Source of the DNA: Elainella sp. Prado103
Lineage (GTDB): Bacteria > Cyanobacteriota > Cyanobacteriia > Elainellales > Elainellaceae
Direction: 5' to 3'
Assembly: GCA_025454395.1 (NCBI GenBank)
Contig: JALOOM010000008.1
Location: forward strand, 1-64,000
Length of the DNA: 64,000 bases
The notes beneath the pieces are model-generated. The model was not told the DNA's origin, searched no databases, and saw only the letters and a program-made list of their open reading frames with translations. Shown here in pieces: positions 45,498 through 54,001 of the stretch. Made by a program: the position numbers and the translations under genes. The first letter of the stretch is position 1. Every line of letters starts with the position of its first letter.

Positions 45498-47471
45498 TTA
45501 GAACACTAAATCTAAGCCGATCGTGCGCAGATCAAAACTCAGGAGTTGTCCAGCCGATCCATCAACAGTCGCCAAGAGTAAGCCGTGATCAACCACAGTC
45601 ATCGCAGTGAGAGGATGGGGGCTAAGCAGTTTGCCGATCATGCGCCCTTCCTGATCGAGAAACACAATTTCACCTGTCGTTGAACCAAGCACATATCCCC
45701 AGTCGGTTGCTGCTAAAAATTGAGGCGAAATCTCGACCCAAAACCGCTTGATCCGATAAGGTTTGAGGTCAATTCGCAATACGCTACCCGGTTGATGATC
45801 GATCGCCAACAGTTGATAAGCAGTCTTAGCCATCACCACCTGCTGAAGTGGCATATTCAGGCAGATCATTCCCAGATAGTTGCCCCGTCGAGTCAAAAAG
45901 TGAATGGTACTGTTGGGTGGCTCGTCAACTCGAACCTGGGATAGCAATAAAGCCAGATGTCGGCTGTCTAAAGCAATCAGTTGCATCAGATGCGCTGGCA
46001 GTTGCAGGTCTAAGGGCAGGTTGAGTTGCCAAGTGGTTTGGGTCGGCTGGGTTTGGGTCGGCTGGGTTTGGGTCGGCTGTAATCGATCGATCGGCTGCAA
46101 GTTCAACGATCCAACGGTCAGTTTACTCATCCTGGGTTCAGGAGTTCCCGTCAGCGCAGCAAACCACTGCCGATGAGGTTCAATCGCAACCAGGTGAGGT
46201 TCAGCCCATTCCATTCGTGCATGCACCAACTGAGATTCGGCTTCTGGGTTCAGTACTGATGTTGAGTCACCCGATCGAGCCACGGATGATAGCCGCAAGA
46301 TCGATCGCTGACCCACCACCCAACACCCTTGCTCATCTGGCAATAACTGTTGAACTTGACCCCATGCCCCCGGTAGCTGCCATCTTTGCTCCCGAGGCTC
46401 CCCAATGCTGTTCTCTGCAAACAACGTTTTTTTTGCCCAAGCTTGGCCGTAGGCGGTTAGCTCAGATGCCGGAACAGCTATTCCATAGACTTGATAGGCA
46501 GCAGTACGCAGATCAAATCCAGCCTGAGGTACTGGTTGGGCAGCGATCATCCCCAACGGGTGGGGCAGGGCAACTTGCCGTAGGGGTTGAAACCGACATT
46601 CTGGCGGCGCAACTAGGGTCAAAAACAGAGGGGATGGATCATTTCCACCAAGCTGCTCCGCTTCAGCTACCGTTCGCATGGCTACCCACATTTCCCGTGC
46701 CGATCGAAAGCGTCGAGCGGGCAACTTTTGTAAGGCTTGCGTGAGGATCGGTTGCCAAGCAGGGGGAATGACAGCAGGCAGCCGCAACGGCAGATTCAAA
46801 TGGGCCGATCGTAACTCAGCCGGTGTACCCGAAAAGGGGCGATAGCCTGCCATCAGCTCAAAGAACAAAATACCAATTGAATAAATATCCGAAGCCGCAG
46901 AGTACTGTCCATAAAACCGTTCAGGAGCCATATAGGCAGGCGATCCCGTATCTCCCTCATGATCTCCCTCCCGTTGCATCTTCTCCTGCAGAAGGCGAGC
47001 AATGCCAAAGTCGGAGATCCGAGCAGTCCAACCAGTCCCATGCACATGGAGTAGGATGTTTTCTGGCTTAATATCGCAATGCACAATGCCCCGCCCATGG
47101 GCATGATCCAACCCTGCCAACACATCCATCACCAGTTGTAAACTCTGGGACAGAGTAAGTCGGCTCTCTTCCGACATCAAGGTGCGCAGCGTTCCCCCTT
47201 CACAATAATCCATCACCAAATAGCGACCCGTCGCCGTATGCTCTAAAGACTGGCAAGTCACAATATTGGGATGCTGCAAACTCAGCAAAAATCGGAGTTC
47301 TCGAAGGAATTGATGCGTCGAAAAGCGGGTCTGCTCCAGATTCTTAAGAGCAACCAATCGCCCTGTCTGCCGGTGTGCAGCACAAAACACTTGCCCAAAT
47401 TGTCCCTGCCCTATCAACCCCAGGATGCGATATCTGGAACGCTTTAACTCAGTGCTTGGTAGATAGGCCAC
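45498..47471 (-). CDS. Ser/Thr protein kinase with propeller-like C-terminus (SpkG-like)
   Basis: 657 residues. Kinase domain at about 14-280: the glycine loop GQGQFGQVF, Lys 43 in VALKNLE, Glu 58, catalytic HCDIKPENIL (Asp 133), DFG at 154-156, and MAPERF. All catalytic residues are present. The C-terminal 370 residues are beta-rich, with repeated strands like LAATDWGYVLGSTTGEIVFL and HGLLLATVDGSAGQLLSF, probably a beta-propeller sensor. A 15-bp repeat at 46036-46080 encodes QTQPT copies. It is last in the leftward cluster; Synechocystis slr0152 (spkG) holds the matching position in the slr0144-slr0152 operon. A GTG at 47471 is the likely start. Confidence 0.88.
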   Translation of the reverse strand: MAYLPSTELKRSRYRILGLIGQGQFGQVFCAAHRQTGRLVALKNLEQTRFSTHQFLRELRFLLSLQHPNIVTCQSLEHTATGRYLVMDYCEGGTLRTLMSEESRLTLSQSLQLVMDVLAGLDHAHGRGIVHCDIKPENILLHVHGTGWTARISDFGIARLLQEKMQREGDHEGDTGSPAYMAPERFYGQYSAASDIYSIGILFFELMAGYRPFSGTPAELRSAHLNLPLRLPAVIPPAWQPILTQALQKLPARRFRSAREMWVAMRTVAEAEQLGGNDPSPLFLTLVAPPECRFQPLRQVALPHPLGMIAAQPVPQAGFDLRTAAYQVYGIAVPASELTAYGQAWAKKTLFAENSIGEPREQRWQLPGAWGQVQQLLPDEQGCWVVGQRSILRLSSVARSGDSTSVLNPEAESQLVHARMEWAEPHLVAIEPHRQWFAALTGTPEPRMSKLTVGSLNLQPIDRLQPTQTQPTQTQPTQTTWQLNLPLDLQLPAHLMQLIALDSRHLALLLSQVRVDEPPNSTIHFLTRRGNYLGMICLNMPLQQVVMAKTAYQLLAIDHQPGSVLRIDLKPYRIKRFWVEISPQFLAATDWGYVLGSTTGEIVFLDQEGRMIGKLLSPHPLTAMTVVDHGLLLATVDGSAGQLLSFDLRTIGLDLVF

Positions 47472-47575
47472 AGGGGGAAAAGAGCCACAAAGGAAAGGAA
47501 CCTGTTAAAAAATATACTGAACCATCCAATTGACTGCGATCAAGCTATGCCAATTTGCCTGATGCATACTTTCAT

Positions 47576-48229
47576 TCATCCACAGAGTTGTTGCATGATG
47601 GCTTCATGATCCAGGTTAACTACCAGGTTTTCCACTGCTTCTAACCTTTGAGGTAGCCCTAGCAGAAAGCGATTACAGTCCGCTCCCATCGACTCACAAC
47701 TGATTTGTACACAATGCAAATCCTTATTCGTCAGTTGGCTAAAGAAGGAGGAGAGGATACCTGCTTCCAAATAACAGACCGGCTGATCCCGGTGAGGGGC
47801 AAGGCGAGCATAGGCAGAATTGGTAATCTTAACAACTAGAAACCCACGATTTTGATAGGTTTGATCCAAACTAATTTTGCCCCAACCATGGGCAACCCAG
47901 CAGGCTTGTAAGGCTTGCAAAAATTCCACCATGGGCAAATCTGCCAGGGGTAAGCTGTTATAGCTGGCTAATTGCTCACAAAAGCGGGTGTAGAAGCTTC
48001 TGCCCCACCATCGACCACAATTGAACAACACCAAACGAGTCGCTTGCCCCGTTTCTCGCTCCAAGCCAGAGTAAATCGCTTGGATGAGGGTTTCGGGCAG
48101 AGCCAGCAGCCGATCGCCTTGGCGATTCTCCAGTAATCCGACTTCAAGTTCACCTCGGACATAAACATCCGGCGAGAAGAAGTTACCAGGAATGCGGCTA
48201 TTAATTACAAGGTCAGCAACAGAAATCAT
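47576..48229 (-). CDS. V4R-domain protein (slr0144/slr0147 type), copy 1
   Basis: 217 residues. The C-terminal half is a V4R (4-vinyl-reductase) domain: LVVKITNSAYARLA, VCYLEAGILSSFFSQL and the signature CVQISCESMGADCNRFLLG. V4R domains bind small hydrophobic or tetrapyrrole ligands; this one has no known catalytic site. The N-terminal half (SPDVYVRGELEVGLLENRQG) resembles the other V4R protein of the cluster, so the two are paralogues. In Synechocystis such proteins belong to a photosystem II assembly operon. ATG at 48229; 104 bp separate it from the kinase. Confidence 0.88.
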   Translation of the reverse strand: MISVADLVINSRIPGNFFSPDVYVRGELEVGLLENRQGDRLLALPETLIQAIYSGLERETGQATRLVLFNCGRWWGRSFYTRFCEQLASYNSLPLADLPMVEFLQALQACWVAHGWGKISLDQTYQNRGFLVVKITNSAYARLAPHRDQPVCYLEAGILSSFFSQLTNKDLHCVQISCESMGADCNRFLLGLPQRLEAVENLVVNLDHEAIMQQLCG

Positions 48230-48263
48230 ACGCAGGTTCAGAGATAAAAATGCTTAGATGACG

Positions 48264-48755
48264 CTAACGTTGGGCTGCGGCATTGACCGAAGCAGACTGA
48301 GACAGCAGGGATTCTTGAGCCAGGGCCAGGCTAGGACTTAAATAACTCATTTGTTTTGCAGACAGGGCTTTAGACAACTGCTGATTGAGCAGTCGATACA
48401 GTTTTGAGTCAATCGCTTTCGTGTCATACAGTTTCGCTAACGGCCCAATCCAAGACAAAAACCGCTGTTCTAGGATCGCCTCATCATTTAGCAACAAACT
48501 GAGCGCACAATAGCGCAGCATTAGTAGCGCATTCTTGAGGCAGCGTTCCAGTACTTCCTCCGAAACCTGCGGCATTTCAGCCTGCAATTGATTCGCCACC
48601 GCCTGCATCACTTCCAGTTCGCGCTCGCGCAAATTGCGATAGGTATCCAGACGTTCCGGCATAGAGGCCACATACTGGCCAACTAACTTCAGCTCTTCAG
48701 GCTTCAAATAGCGGTTTTCCGCTTCATCAAACACAGATAGCAGTTGAGGATACAT
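48264..48755 (-). CDS. Allophycocyanin-like protein, copy 1
   Basis: 163 residues, the size of a phycobiliprotein subunit. It shows the ApcA-like helix pattern: EAENRYLKPEELKLVGQYV matches the phycobiliprotein opening, and ERCLKNALLMLRYCALSLLLND matches the chromophore helix that in ApcA reads [20 protein letters not shown]. Cys 72 aligns with the bilin-binding cysteine, but the Asp three residues on is Asn. It is too divergent to be an antenna subunit; chromophore binding is open. It sits between the small twin-motif gene and a V4R gene in the PAP-like cluster. ATG at 48755. Confidence 0.75.
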   Translation of the reverse strand: MYPQLLSVFDEAENRYLKPEELKLVGQYVASMPERLDTYRNLRERELEVMQAVANQLQAEMPQVSEEVLERCLKNALLMLRYCALSLLLNDEAILEQRFLSWIGPLAKLYDTKAIDSKLYRLLNQQLSKALSAKQMSYLSPSLALAQESLLSQSASVNAAAQR

Positions 48756-48798
48756 AGGCGTATAAGACGAACAATCACTGTAGTGGATGTGGATTCGA

Positions 48799-48840
48799 TC
48801 AAGACCTGTCATTCAAGACCTGTCATTCAAGACCTGTCAT
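48799..48840. repeat. 14-bp tandem repeat, three exact copies
   Basis: TCAAGACCTGTCAT three times without change, just upstream of the allophycocyanin-like gene at 48264-48755. Exact copies suggest recent growth. Confidence 0.9.
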
Positions 48841-48859
48841 TACAGAAGCAGCAAACCGG

Positions 48860-49219
48860 CTAGAACAAGCCCGAGAAATCGTCCAAGGTGAACCCTTTGG
48901 TTTGATCGGGCGTTGACAGAGGATCCGCTGCGGGCTTAATGGGTTGGGCAATGGCACCACCTTCCCAGTTGACTGTACTGAAAAATTGGTTCACGGTCAG
49001 CAACAAATTCAAGGAATGGGACTGCGGTTGATGGGTGGCTTGCCGCAGCACCTGAATCTCAGGCGGTTGATCGTCCCAATTGACTGCACTAAAAAACTGA
49101 TGCACAGTCTGTTTGAGCCAGCCAGACACAGTTGCAGCGGCACCATTAGCCGTCGCGCCATTCATAACAGCACCATTCGTAGCAGCACCATTCTCGTGGG
49201 GCAATGAGGCATGGATCAT
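48860..49219 (-). CDS. Small protein with twin FFSxVNW motif
   Basis: 119 residues, no known family. Its first 30 residues are low-complexity (NGA repeats). The motif VHQFFSAVNWDDQ near residue 39 is repeated as VNQFFSTVNWEGG near residue 76, and the protein ends FTLDDFSGLF. The twin motif looks like two short docking helices on a flexible chain, perhaps for partners in the same cluster; that is inference. Its start overlaps the V4R gene stop by 4 bp (ATGA), so production is coupled. Synechocystis slr0145 or slr0146 may be the counterpart. Confidence 0.7.
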   Translation of the reverse strand: MIHASLPHENGAATNGAVMNGATANGAAATVSGWLKQTVHQFFSAVNWDDQPPEIQVLRQATHQPQSHSLNLLLTVNQFFSTVNWEGGAIAQPIKPAADPLSTPDQTKGFTLDDFSGLF

Positions 49220-49899
49220 CGCAAAATATCTCCCGCCCTCAGGCGTTTTTCAATGTCTCGCGCTGTCGCCCCCTCATTCATCCAGAAAGCAGCAGCATCG
49301 ATTCGATCCTGTCCACCCAATAAGAACTTGCAGTAGGTTTCCCCCATGGAGTAGCACTGAATTTCAATGCAGCTCAGTTGCTTCTTGACTAGCTCTGTAA
49401 AAAAGCCAGCAAATAGACCCGCATAGAGGTAGCAAACGGGCTTACCCACATCTCCCAGGGTTCGGGCTACGGCAGAATCAAAAATATTGATGAACATAAA
49501 GCCCTGTTTCCGATCGCCCATGTCTACTTCCCAACGTCCCCAACCTTGAGCAGTGAACGGCCACCACCAAGTCTCTAGCAGGAACATGAGATTGGTTTGG
49601 CGAACATTGCGATCGAACTCCTTTTCAAACCATTTCTCAAAGAAAAAAGCATCTTTAGTGCCCCACTCGCAGCCGATCGTATACATCGTTGCGGCAGAGG
49701 CATCCCCCACTTCCTCTTGCAAGCCTTCTACCAAACCGACGATAAAATCTTCAGTCGTGAGGATATTTTGGCTCCCATTCCAGTCCACAATCGTACCTTT
49801 ATCCGGATCAAATTGAAAAAAGTCCCGGAATCCATAGTGATTATGCCGTTTGGGATATTTCTTCTTGATGGAATGTTCAGTTTCTAAGGTGATGCTCAT
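49216..49899 (-). CDS. V4R-domain protein (slr0144/slr0147 type), copy 2
   Basis: 227 residues. N-terminal part with RHNHYGFRDFFQFDPDKGTI; C-terminal V4R domain with FMFINIFDSAVARTLG, VCYLYAGLFAGFFTELV and CIEIQCYSMGETYCKFLLGG. It is related to the other V4R protein 1 kb away, and both keep the two cysteines of the CxxxxCxSMGxxxC stretch. A ligand-binding role for a chlorophyll or bilin precursor is likely for the family but not shown. The following gene starts within its stop codon. ATG at 49899, with a GA-rich ribosome site. Confidence 0.88.
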   Translation of the reverse strand: MSITLETEHSIKKKYPKRHNHYGFRDFFQFDPDKGTIVDWNGSQNILTTEDFIVGLVEGLQEEVGDASAATMYTIGCEWGTKDAFFFEKWFEKEFDRNVRQTNLMFLLETWWWPFTAQGWGRWEVDMGDRKQGFMFINIFDSAVARTLGDVGKPVCYLYAGLFAGFFTELVKKQLSCIEIQCYSMGETYCKFLLGGQDRIDAAAFWMNEGATARDIEKRLRAGDILR

Positions 49900-49989
49900 A
49901 GGAAAGAGAGATGGCTAGACAGTGAGGGATCAAACAGGCAATTTAGTTTCAATCTGGTTAAATCTAGTTAAATTAGGTGACTGATTAAA

Positions 49990-50469
49990 TTAGGTGACTG
50001 AGCCTAAAATCCGACGATTTAACTCCAAAATAGGACAGACTAGATTCGCCTGGGGGGGAGTTAAATGTTGTTTCACCACTTCCTGCAAACTACTGTACAA
50101 AACATCACAGGTATGGGTCTTGCCCAGGGATCGCATGATGGTTTGCAACCAGAACAACAGACGCTCCTGCAAGGTATCTAGATCGTTTAACAGAACTGCC
50201 GTAGCAGTAGCACGGAGCCCACAAGTCATGTCATAAAGACATTTACGAGTTAAATCTTCCCGATTCACACCGACAAAAATTTGCGGGTCAATCGATCGCA
50301 TTCTGTTATAGGTTTGTTGGATGATGGTGGACTCCAATTCCTGGAGTTTTTGGTAGGTCTGAACCCGCAAGTTAAACGAGCGGACATAGTCGATCATGAA
50401 GGTGAGCTCGGCATCACTGGCGTAGCGACCATCGACTTCCCGGCTGAGGCGTTCAAGCTGACTCAACAT
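49990..50469 (-). CDS. Allophycocyanin-like protein, copy 2
   Basis: 159 residues. It is closer to ApcA than copy 1: REVDGRYASDAELTFMIDYV, then STIIQQTYNRMRSIDPQIF and KCLYDMTCGLRATATAVLLND, then LQTIMRSLG, which follow ApcA segment by segment. Cys 77 aligns with the bilin cysteine and the Asp at +3 (CLYD) is kept, although the arginine between is Tyr. The fold is therefore almost certainly that of a phycobiliprotein; whether it carries a bilin is unknown. ATG at 50469; the longer frame to 50580 is not supported. Confidence 0.8.
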   Translation of the reverse strand: MLSQLERLSREVDGRYASDAELTFMIDYVRSFNLRVQTYQKLQELESTIIQQTYNRMRSIDPQIFVGVNREDLTRKCLYDMTCGLRATATAVLLNDLDTLQERLLFWLQTIMRSLGKTHTCDVLYSSLQEVVKQHLTPPQANLVCPILELNRRILGSVT

Positions 50470-50709
50470 AGTAAATTCTCTTAAAAGTGCAATGCGCTGA
50501 ACAAAGGTGTGGATGTGGATAGCGTAGAACCTAGGAGGACGGATCTCGTCGATCGTGTTGAGAGACTCGTTCCAGATCATAGGAGGATTGACTGCTTACA
50601 GTGTTCCCTGCTTTATTATTCTCAACGCGAACTCACTGTTAAGTTTTAAGTCGCTCCACTGAGTTTTACATCGAGCTCAAGCAGGGTTGGGCAGTTCACT
50701 GGCGGCTCA

Positions 50710-51195
50710 TTAAACGTCGCTACTGTTCGAGAGAAAGTCCGTAAACTTGAAACTGGTCGTATTCTCGATTTGCTTCAGCATGGAGCGGGTAATCAGCTTT
50801 CCTTCCTCGACCAGCACTTGTCCCGTCACAGGGTGCAACAGATTTTGCTCTGCGCGTCGCCCAATCAGCGCTTCAATATCTTGAATCGAATTGATATACA
50901 TCCCTGGCGGTAACTCAACGACCACGCCATCGGCCAATACTCTGGCTTGACAGGCGAGACGCGAATTGGGTTTACAAGAGGTAATGACTTCCAGGGTTCG
51001 CTGTTCACGGCGGTTAATCGGGGTCAACGAATCCATGCCTTGATTGACATAGACATGGCAAGTGGCACACATACCCCGCCCGCCACATTCTCGCAGCACG
51101 TCTAAATCTTTGGCGATCAAAACCGAGAGGAGGTTGCCGTTGGTTTCGACTGAAGTTTCTTGGGCGATCGGTTCAAGTCTGACGGTTTTCACCAT
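50710..51195 (-). CDS. 2Fe-2S ferredoxin with C-terminal extension
   Basis: 161 residues. The plant/adrenodoxin-type 2Fe-2S domain takes the first 100: Cys 37, 43 and 46 (ECGGRGMCATC) and Cys 82 (RLACQ) are the cluster ligands. About 60 extra residues follow (GRRAEQNLLHPVTGQVLVEE and on), an extension absent from PetF. This is the type encoded by Synechocystis slr0148 in the PAP operon. It may pass electrons to or from a partner in this cluster. Upstream is a gap of 259 bp with tandem repeats. Confidence 0.92.
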   Translation of the reverse strand: MVKTVRLEPIAQETSVETNGNLLSVLIAKDLDVLRECGGRGMCATCHVYVNQGMDSLTPINRREQRTLEVITSCKPNSRLACQARVLADGVVVELPPGMYINSIQDIEALIGRRAEQNLLHPVTGQVLVEEGKLITRSMLKQIENTTSFKFTDFLSNSSDV

Positions 51196-51327
51196 GAATT
51201 TGGCTCCGGAGCACGGTTAAAAGGAAAACAGGTAAAAGGAAAAACAGGTAAGAGTTAGGTTAAGCGTAGAGAGGGGTCAAAGGAAATCAGAGCAGAGCCT
51301 TGACTGTCCGAGTCTGCAACCCAGACC

Positions 51328-51425
51328 CATGACCAGATCAGTCACATGACCAGATCAGTCATATGACCAGATCAATTATTAGCAATTCAGTCACATGACC
51401 AGATCAATTATTAGCAATATTGATC
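51328..51425. repeat. Degenerate 17-bp tandem repeat upstream of ferredoxin
   Basis: Four copies of a CATGACCAGATCA core, two of them extended by ATTATTAGCAAT, between the unknown gene 51455-52666 and the ferredoxin gene. Confidence 0.85.
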
Positions 51426-51454
51426 AGATCTGAGAGAACGCAGCCCCACTGAAA

Positions 51455-52666
51455 TCAGCCAGAAACCTCAGTAGGTGGGGGCAGCAGCAATGCTTTTTGG
51501 CGATCGGTGAGAGCATGTTGCACAATTTTGACAAAACCTCGCATCACCTGAGTACAGCGTTGTATGAAGGCGACCACCCAAACCTGAAGACTACGATGTT
51601 GCTCAGGCGTTAGAAGCGGCAGACGCTGGGAAGGCGCTTGAACCACGAACGTAAGTTGAGCCGATCGTTCAATTTGAAAATGGAGTAACCACTCATTTGG
51701 CGGTCGGGTTGCTTTCCAATAGTTGGTCACTACTAGCGTTCCCAAATATTGGGTTGCAAGTTGACTCAGTCGATTCATTGCGGCTAAAACCTCCTGAACA
51801 GCCACCGTTGGCTCACTCACCCTGGGCTGACTGGGCAAGGGGGGGGCGGGTGAAGGTTGCTCTGAGGCAGGTTGCTCTAAGGCAGGTTGCTCTGAGGCAG
51901 GTTGCTCTGAGGCAAATGGCTCTGAGGCAGATGACTGAAGGAAAAGTTGATCAGAGGGCAGCATCACTTGATCCGGACTTGACTGATCCGGACTTGACTG
52001 ATCCGGCCCAGACTGATCCAGCCTTGACTGATCCGGCCTTGATTGATCCCGTAGAGGCTGAGCACCTGACTCCATCCCAGATTGATCGAGGCTAGGCAGT
52101 TCGGATTCTCGTTCCACCCAACCAGCATTGCGATTCGTTGTCGGGTTCAGTTCGATCGGTGCAGAACTGCCATTGCGATGGACAAACAGGGGGGGATCTG
52201 ACAAACTCCCCCTTGATTCTATGGGTTTGAGGGCAGGCGGTGCCGGTGAGGATAGGGGTAGGGGTGAGGGCAGGGGTGTCTGAAACAGCAGCGGCAGTTT
52301 AGCAATGATTGCCTGAAATTCTGCAATGGGATTAGACTGATCGAGCTGCAACTCCAGCAACAGACGACGAACCTCCTGGGTATACCCCCTCCGAGACAGG
52401 TGGTTTTGCGTTAAAACCAACAAGGTCATGCCTTGATTCAGTTTGTGCAGATAAAGGCGGTACTGATCAAATTGAAACTCAAAAGCGTTAAACCCTTCAG
52501 GGGTGGTTTCCAGCACCTGCTGAATACTCTGGGCGATCGAGTCTTGCTGGGTCAGGTCAAATCTGGTTGTAAATCCATAGAAACAAGGGCGAGACAAGCC
52601 ATTGATCAGTGCTATGCCCGCAATTCCTGGTACATTCAAAAAACCCTGGATGACCTCCTGTTTCAT
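51455..52666 (-). CDS. Unknown protein with two minisatellite-coded linkers
   Basis: 403 residues. Residues 1-130 form a compact domain (begins MKQEVIQGFLNVPGIAGIAL; includes LYLHKLNQGMTLLVLTQNHL), with a roadblock/profilin-like look. Residues about 300-403 form a second domain (LAAMNRLSQLATQYLGTLVV and WLLHFQIERSAQLTF). Between them is a linker made partly of two 15-bp arrays coding DQSxP and SEQPA repeats. No function is known. It is the first gene of the leftward PAP-like cluster and may correspond to a member such as slr0149; that pairing is a guess. ATG at 52666. Confidence 0.7.
   Translation of the reverse strand: MKQEVIQGFLNVPGIAGIALINGLSRPCFYGFTTRFDLTQQDSIAQSIQQVLETTPEGFNAFEFQFDQYRLYLHKLNQGMTLLVLTQNHLSRRGYTQEVRRLLLELQLDQSNPIAEFQAIIAKLPLLFQTPLPSPLPLSSPAPPALKPIESRGSLSDPPLFVHRNGSSAPIELNPTTNRNAGWVERESELPSLDQSGMESGAQPLRDQSRPDQSRLDQSGPDQSSPDQSSPDQVMLPSDQLFLQSSASEPFASEQPASEQPALEQPASEQPSPAPPLPSQPRVSEPTVAVQEVLAAMNRLSQLATQYLGTLVVTNYWKATRPPNEWLLHFQIERSAQLTFVVQAPSQRLPLLTPEQHRSLQVWVVAFIQRCTQVMRGFVKIVQHALTDRQKALLLPPPTEVSG
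51855..51931. repeat. 15-bp in-frame minisatellite (SEQPA)
   Basis: Five copies of GGTTGCTCTGAGGCA (plus strand) with single changes, coding tandem ASEQP on the minus strand. Confidence 0.9.
51967..52049. repeat. 15-bp in-frame minisatellite (DQSxP)
   Basis: About five copies of a TTGACTGATCCGGAC-type unit, coding tandem DQSSP on the minus strand, only 36 bp from the SEQPA array. Confidence 0.9.
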
Positions 52667-52933
52667 TGGCCTGTTAATTGCTTTTCCCCATCGACCTAGG
52701 ATCCCCTATTCATTATTATTCTTTATAGCTAGATCTTATGTCGCTTTCAGACTGAATTCTAGATTACCCGCAACTGGATCGGGTTGCCTTGCCGCACGGG
52801 ATGATTTGCGGAGCTGGTGCCGAATTCATGTGGGATTACTACTCAAGGTTCAATCCTTTTGTTTGCTTTAGCTCCTTCAGTAGTACCGTTGACTGAGTGT
52901 GACAGCTCCCCTTCCTTACTGGACTTAACCACC

Positions 52934-53944
52934 ATGTCTGATCTTCCTTTCACTTTGGATCAGTTACGTATTCTTAAAGCGATCGCCGCCGAAGGAAGCT
53001 TTAAGCGTGCTGCTGATAGCCTTTATGTTTCTCAACCTGCTGTCAGCCTGCAAGTTCAAAATTTAGAGCGTCAGCTAGATGTGCCACTGTTCGATCGCGG
53101 TGGACGACGGGCCCAACTGACTGAAGCCGGGCATTTACTCCTCAGCTATGGCGATCGAATTCTCAGTCTTTGTGAAGAAACTTGTCGCGCTATTGAAGAT
53201 CTGCAAAATCTGCAAGGCGGCACTCTGATTGTGGGAGCCAGCCAAACGACCGGCACCTACCTATTGCCTCGAATGCTGGGTTTGTTTCGGCAAAAGTACC
53301 CGGATGTGGCCGTACAGCTCCATGTTCATTCCACCCGACGCACTGCTTGGAGTGTGGCAAATGGTCAGATTGACTTAGCTATTATTGGTGGCGAAGTGCC
53401 CCCGGAATTGCAAGATTCGTTAGAGGTAATTCCCTATGCAGAAGATGAAATGGCGCTAATTCTACCGATGTTTCATCCGTTTACTCGTCTGCCGCAGATC
53501 GAGAAAGACGATCTATACAAACTACAGTTTATTGCGCTTGACTCCCAGTCTACGATCCGTAAAGTGATCGATCAGGTGTTAACCCGTTGTGGCATTGAAA
53601 CCCGTCGCCTCAAGATTGAAATGGAGCTGAATACGATCGAGGCGATCAAGAATGCGGTGCAGGCCGGCCTAGGAGCAGCCTTTGTTTCCATCTCAGCGAT
53701 CGAAAAAGAATTGCAAATGGGGGTGCTCCATCGAGCCAGAATTGAAGGCGTGGTAGTCAATCGCACCTTATCGGTGATTTTCAACCCCAATCGTTACCGT
53801 TCAAAAGCTGCGGAGGCGTTTACGCAAGAAATCTTACCCCAATTTGCCACCTATGAACCTTCAGCCGTCGAAGAATTACGAGAGCATAAGCTGACCGAAC
53901 CGCCTATTCTAGAAGCAACACCGCTGCATCCCGGTAGCGGTTAA
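52934..53944 (+). CDS. rbcR: LysR-type regulator RbcR
   Basis: 336 residues, close to RbcR/Ycf30, the LysR regulator of RuBisCO and carbon-fixation genes in cyanobacteria and red-lineage plastids. Start [20 protein letters not shown], helix-turn-helix [19 protein letters not shown], then [20 protein letters not shown] of the effector domain and a conserved [23 protein letters not shown] at 52934 is chosen from family starts; the frame runs on upstream to 52817 without support. It is divergent from 51455-52666; the 267-bp gap between holds both promoters. Confidence 0.93.
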   Translation: MSDLPFTLDQLRILKAIAAEGSFKRAADSLYVSQPAVSLQVQNLERQLDVPLFDRGGRRAQLTEAGHLLLSYGDRILSLCEETCRAIEDLQNLQGGTLIVGASQTTGTYLLPRMLGLFRQKYPDVAVQLHVHSTRRTAWSVANGQIDLAIIGGEVPPELQDSLEVIPYAEDEMALILPMFHPFTRLPQIEKDDLYKLQFIALDSQSTIRKVIDQVLTRCGIETRRLKIEMELNTIEAIKNAVQAGLGAAFVSISAIEKELQMGVLHRARIEGVVVNRTLSVIFNPNRYRSKAAEAFTQEILPQFATYEPSAVEELREHKLTEPPILEATPLHPGSG

Positions 53945-54001
53945 GGCTGCCTCTGATTGCATACCTACCCGCCCTATCCGTCTGCACGATTTGCACGATT
54001 C

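Noticed and set aside
21671-51931. CRISPR arrays, suggested by the many repeats.
   Set aside because: Units are 10-18 bp without spacers; no cas genes are in the window.
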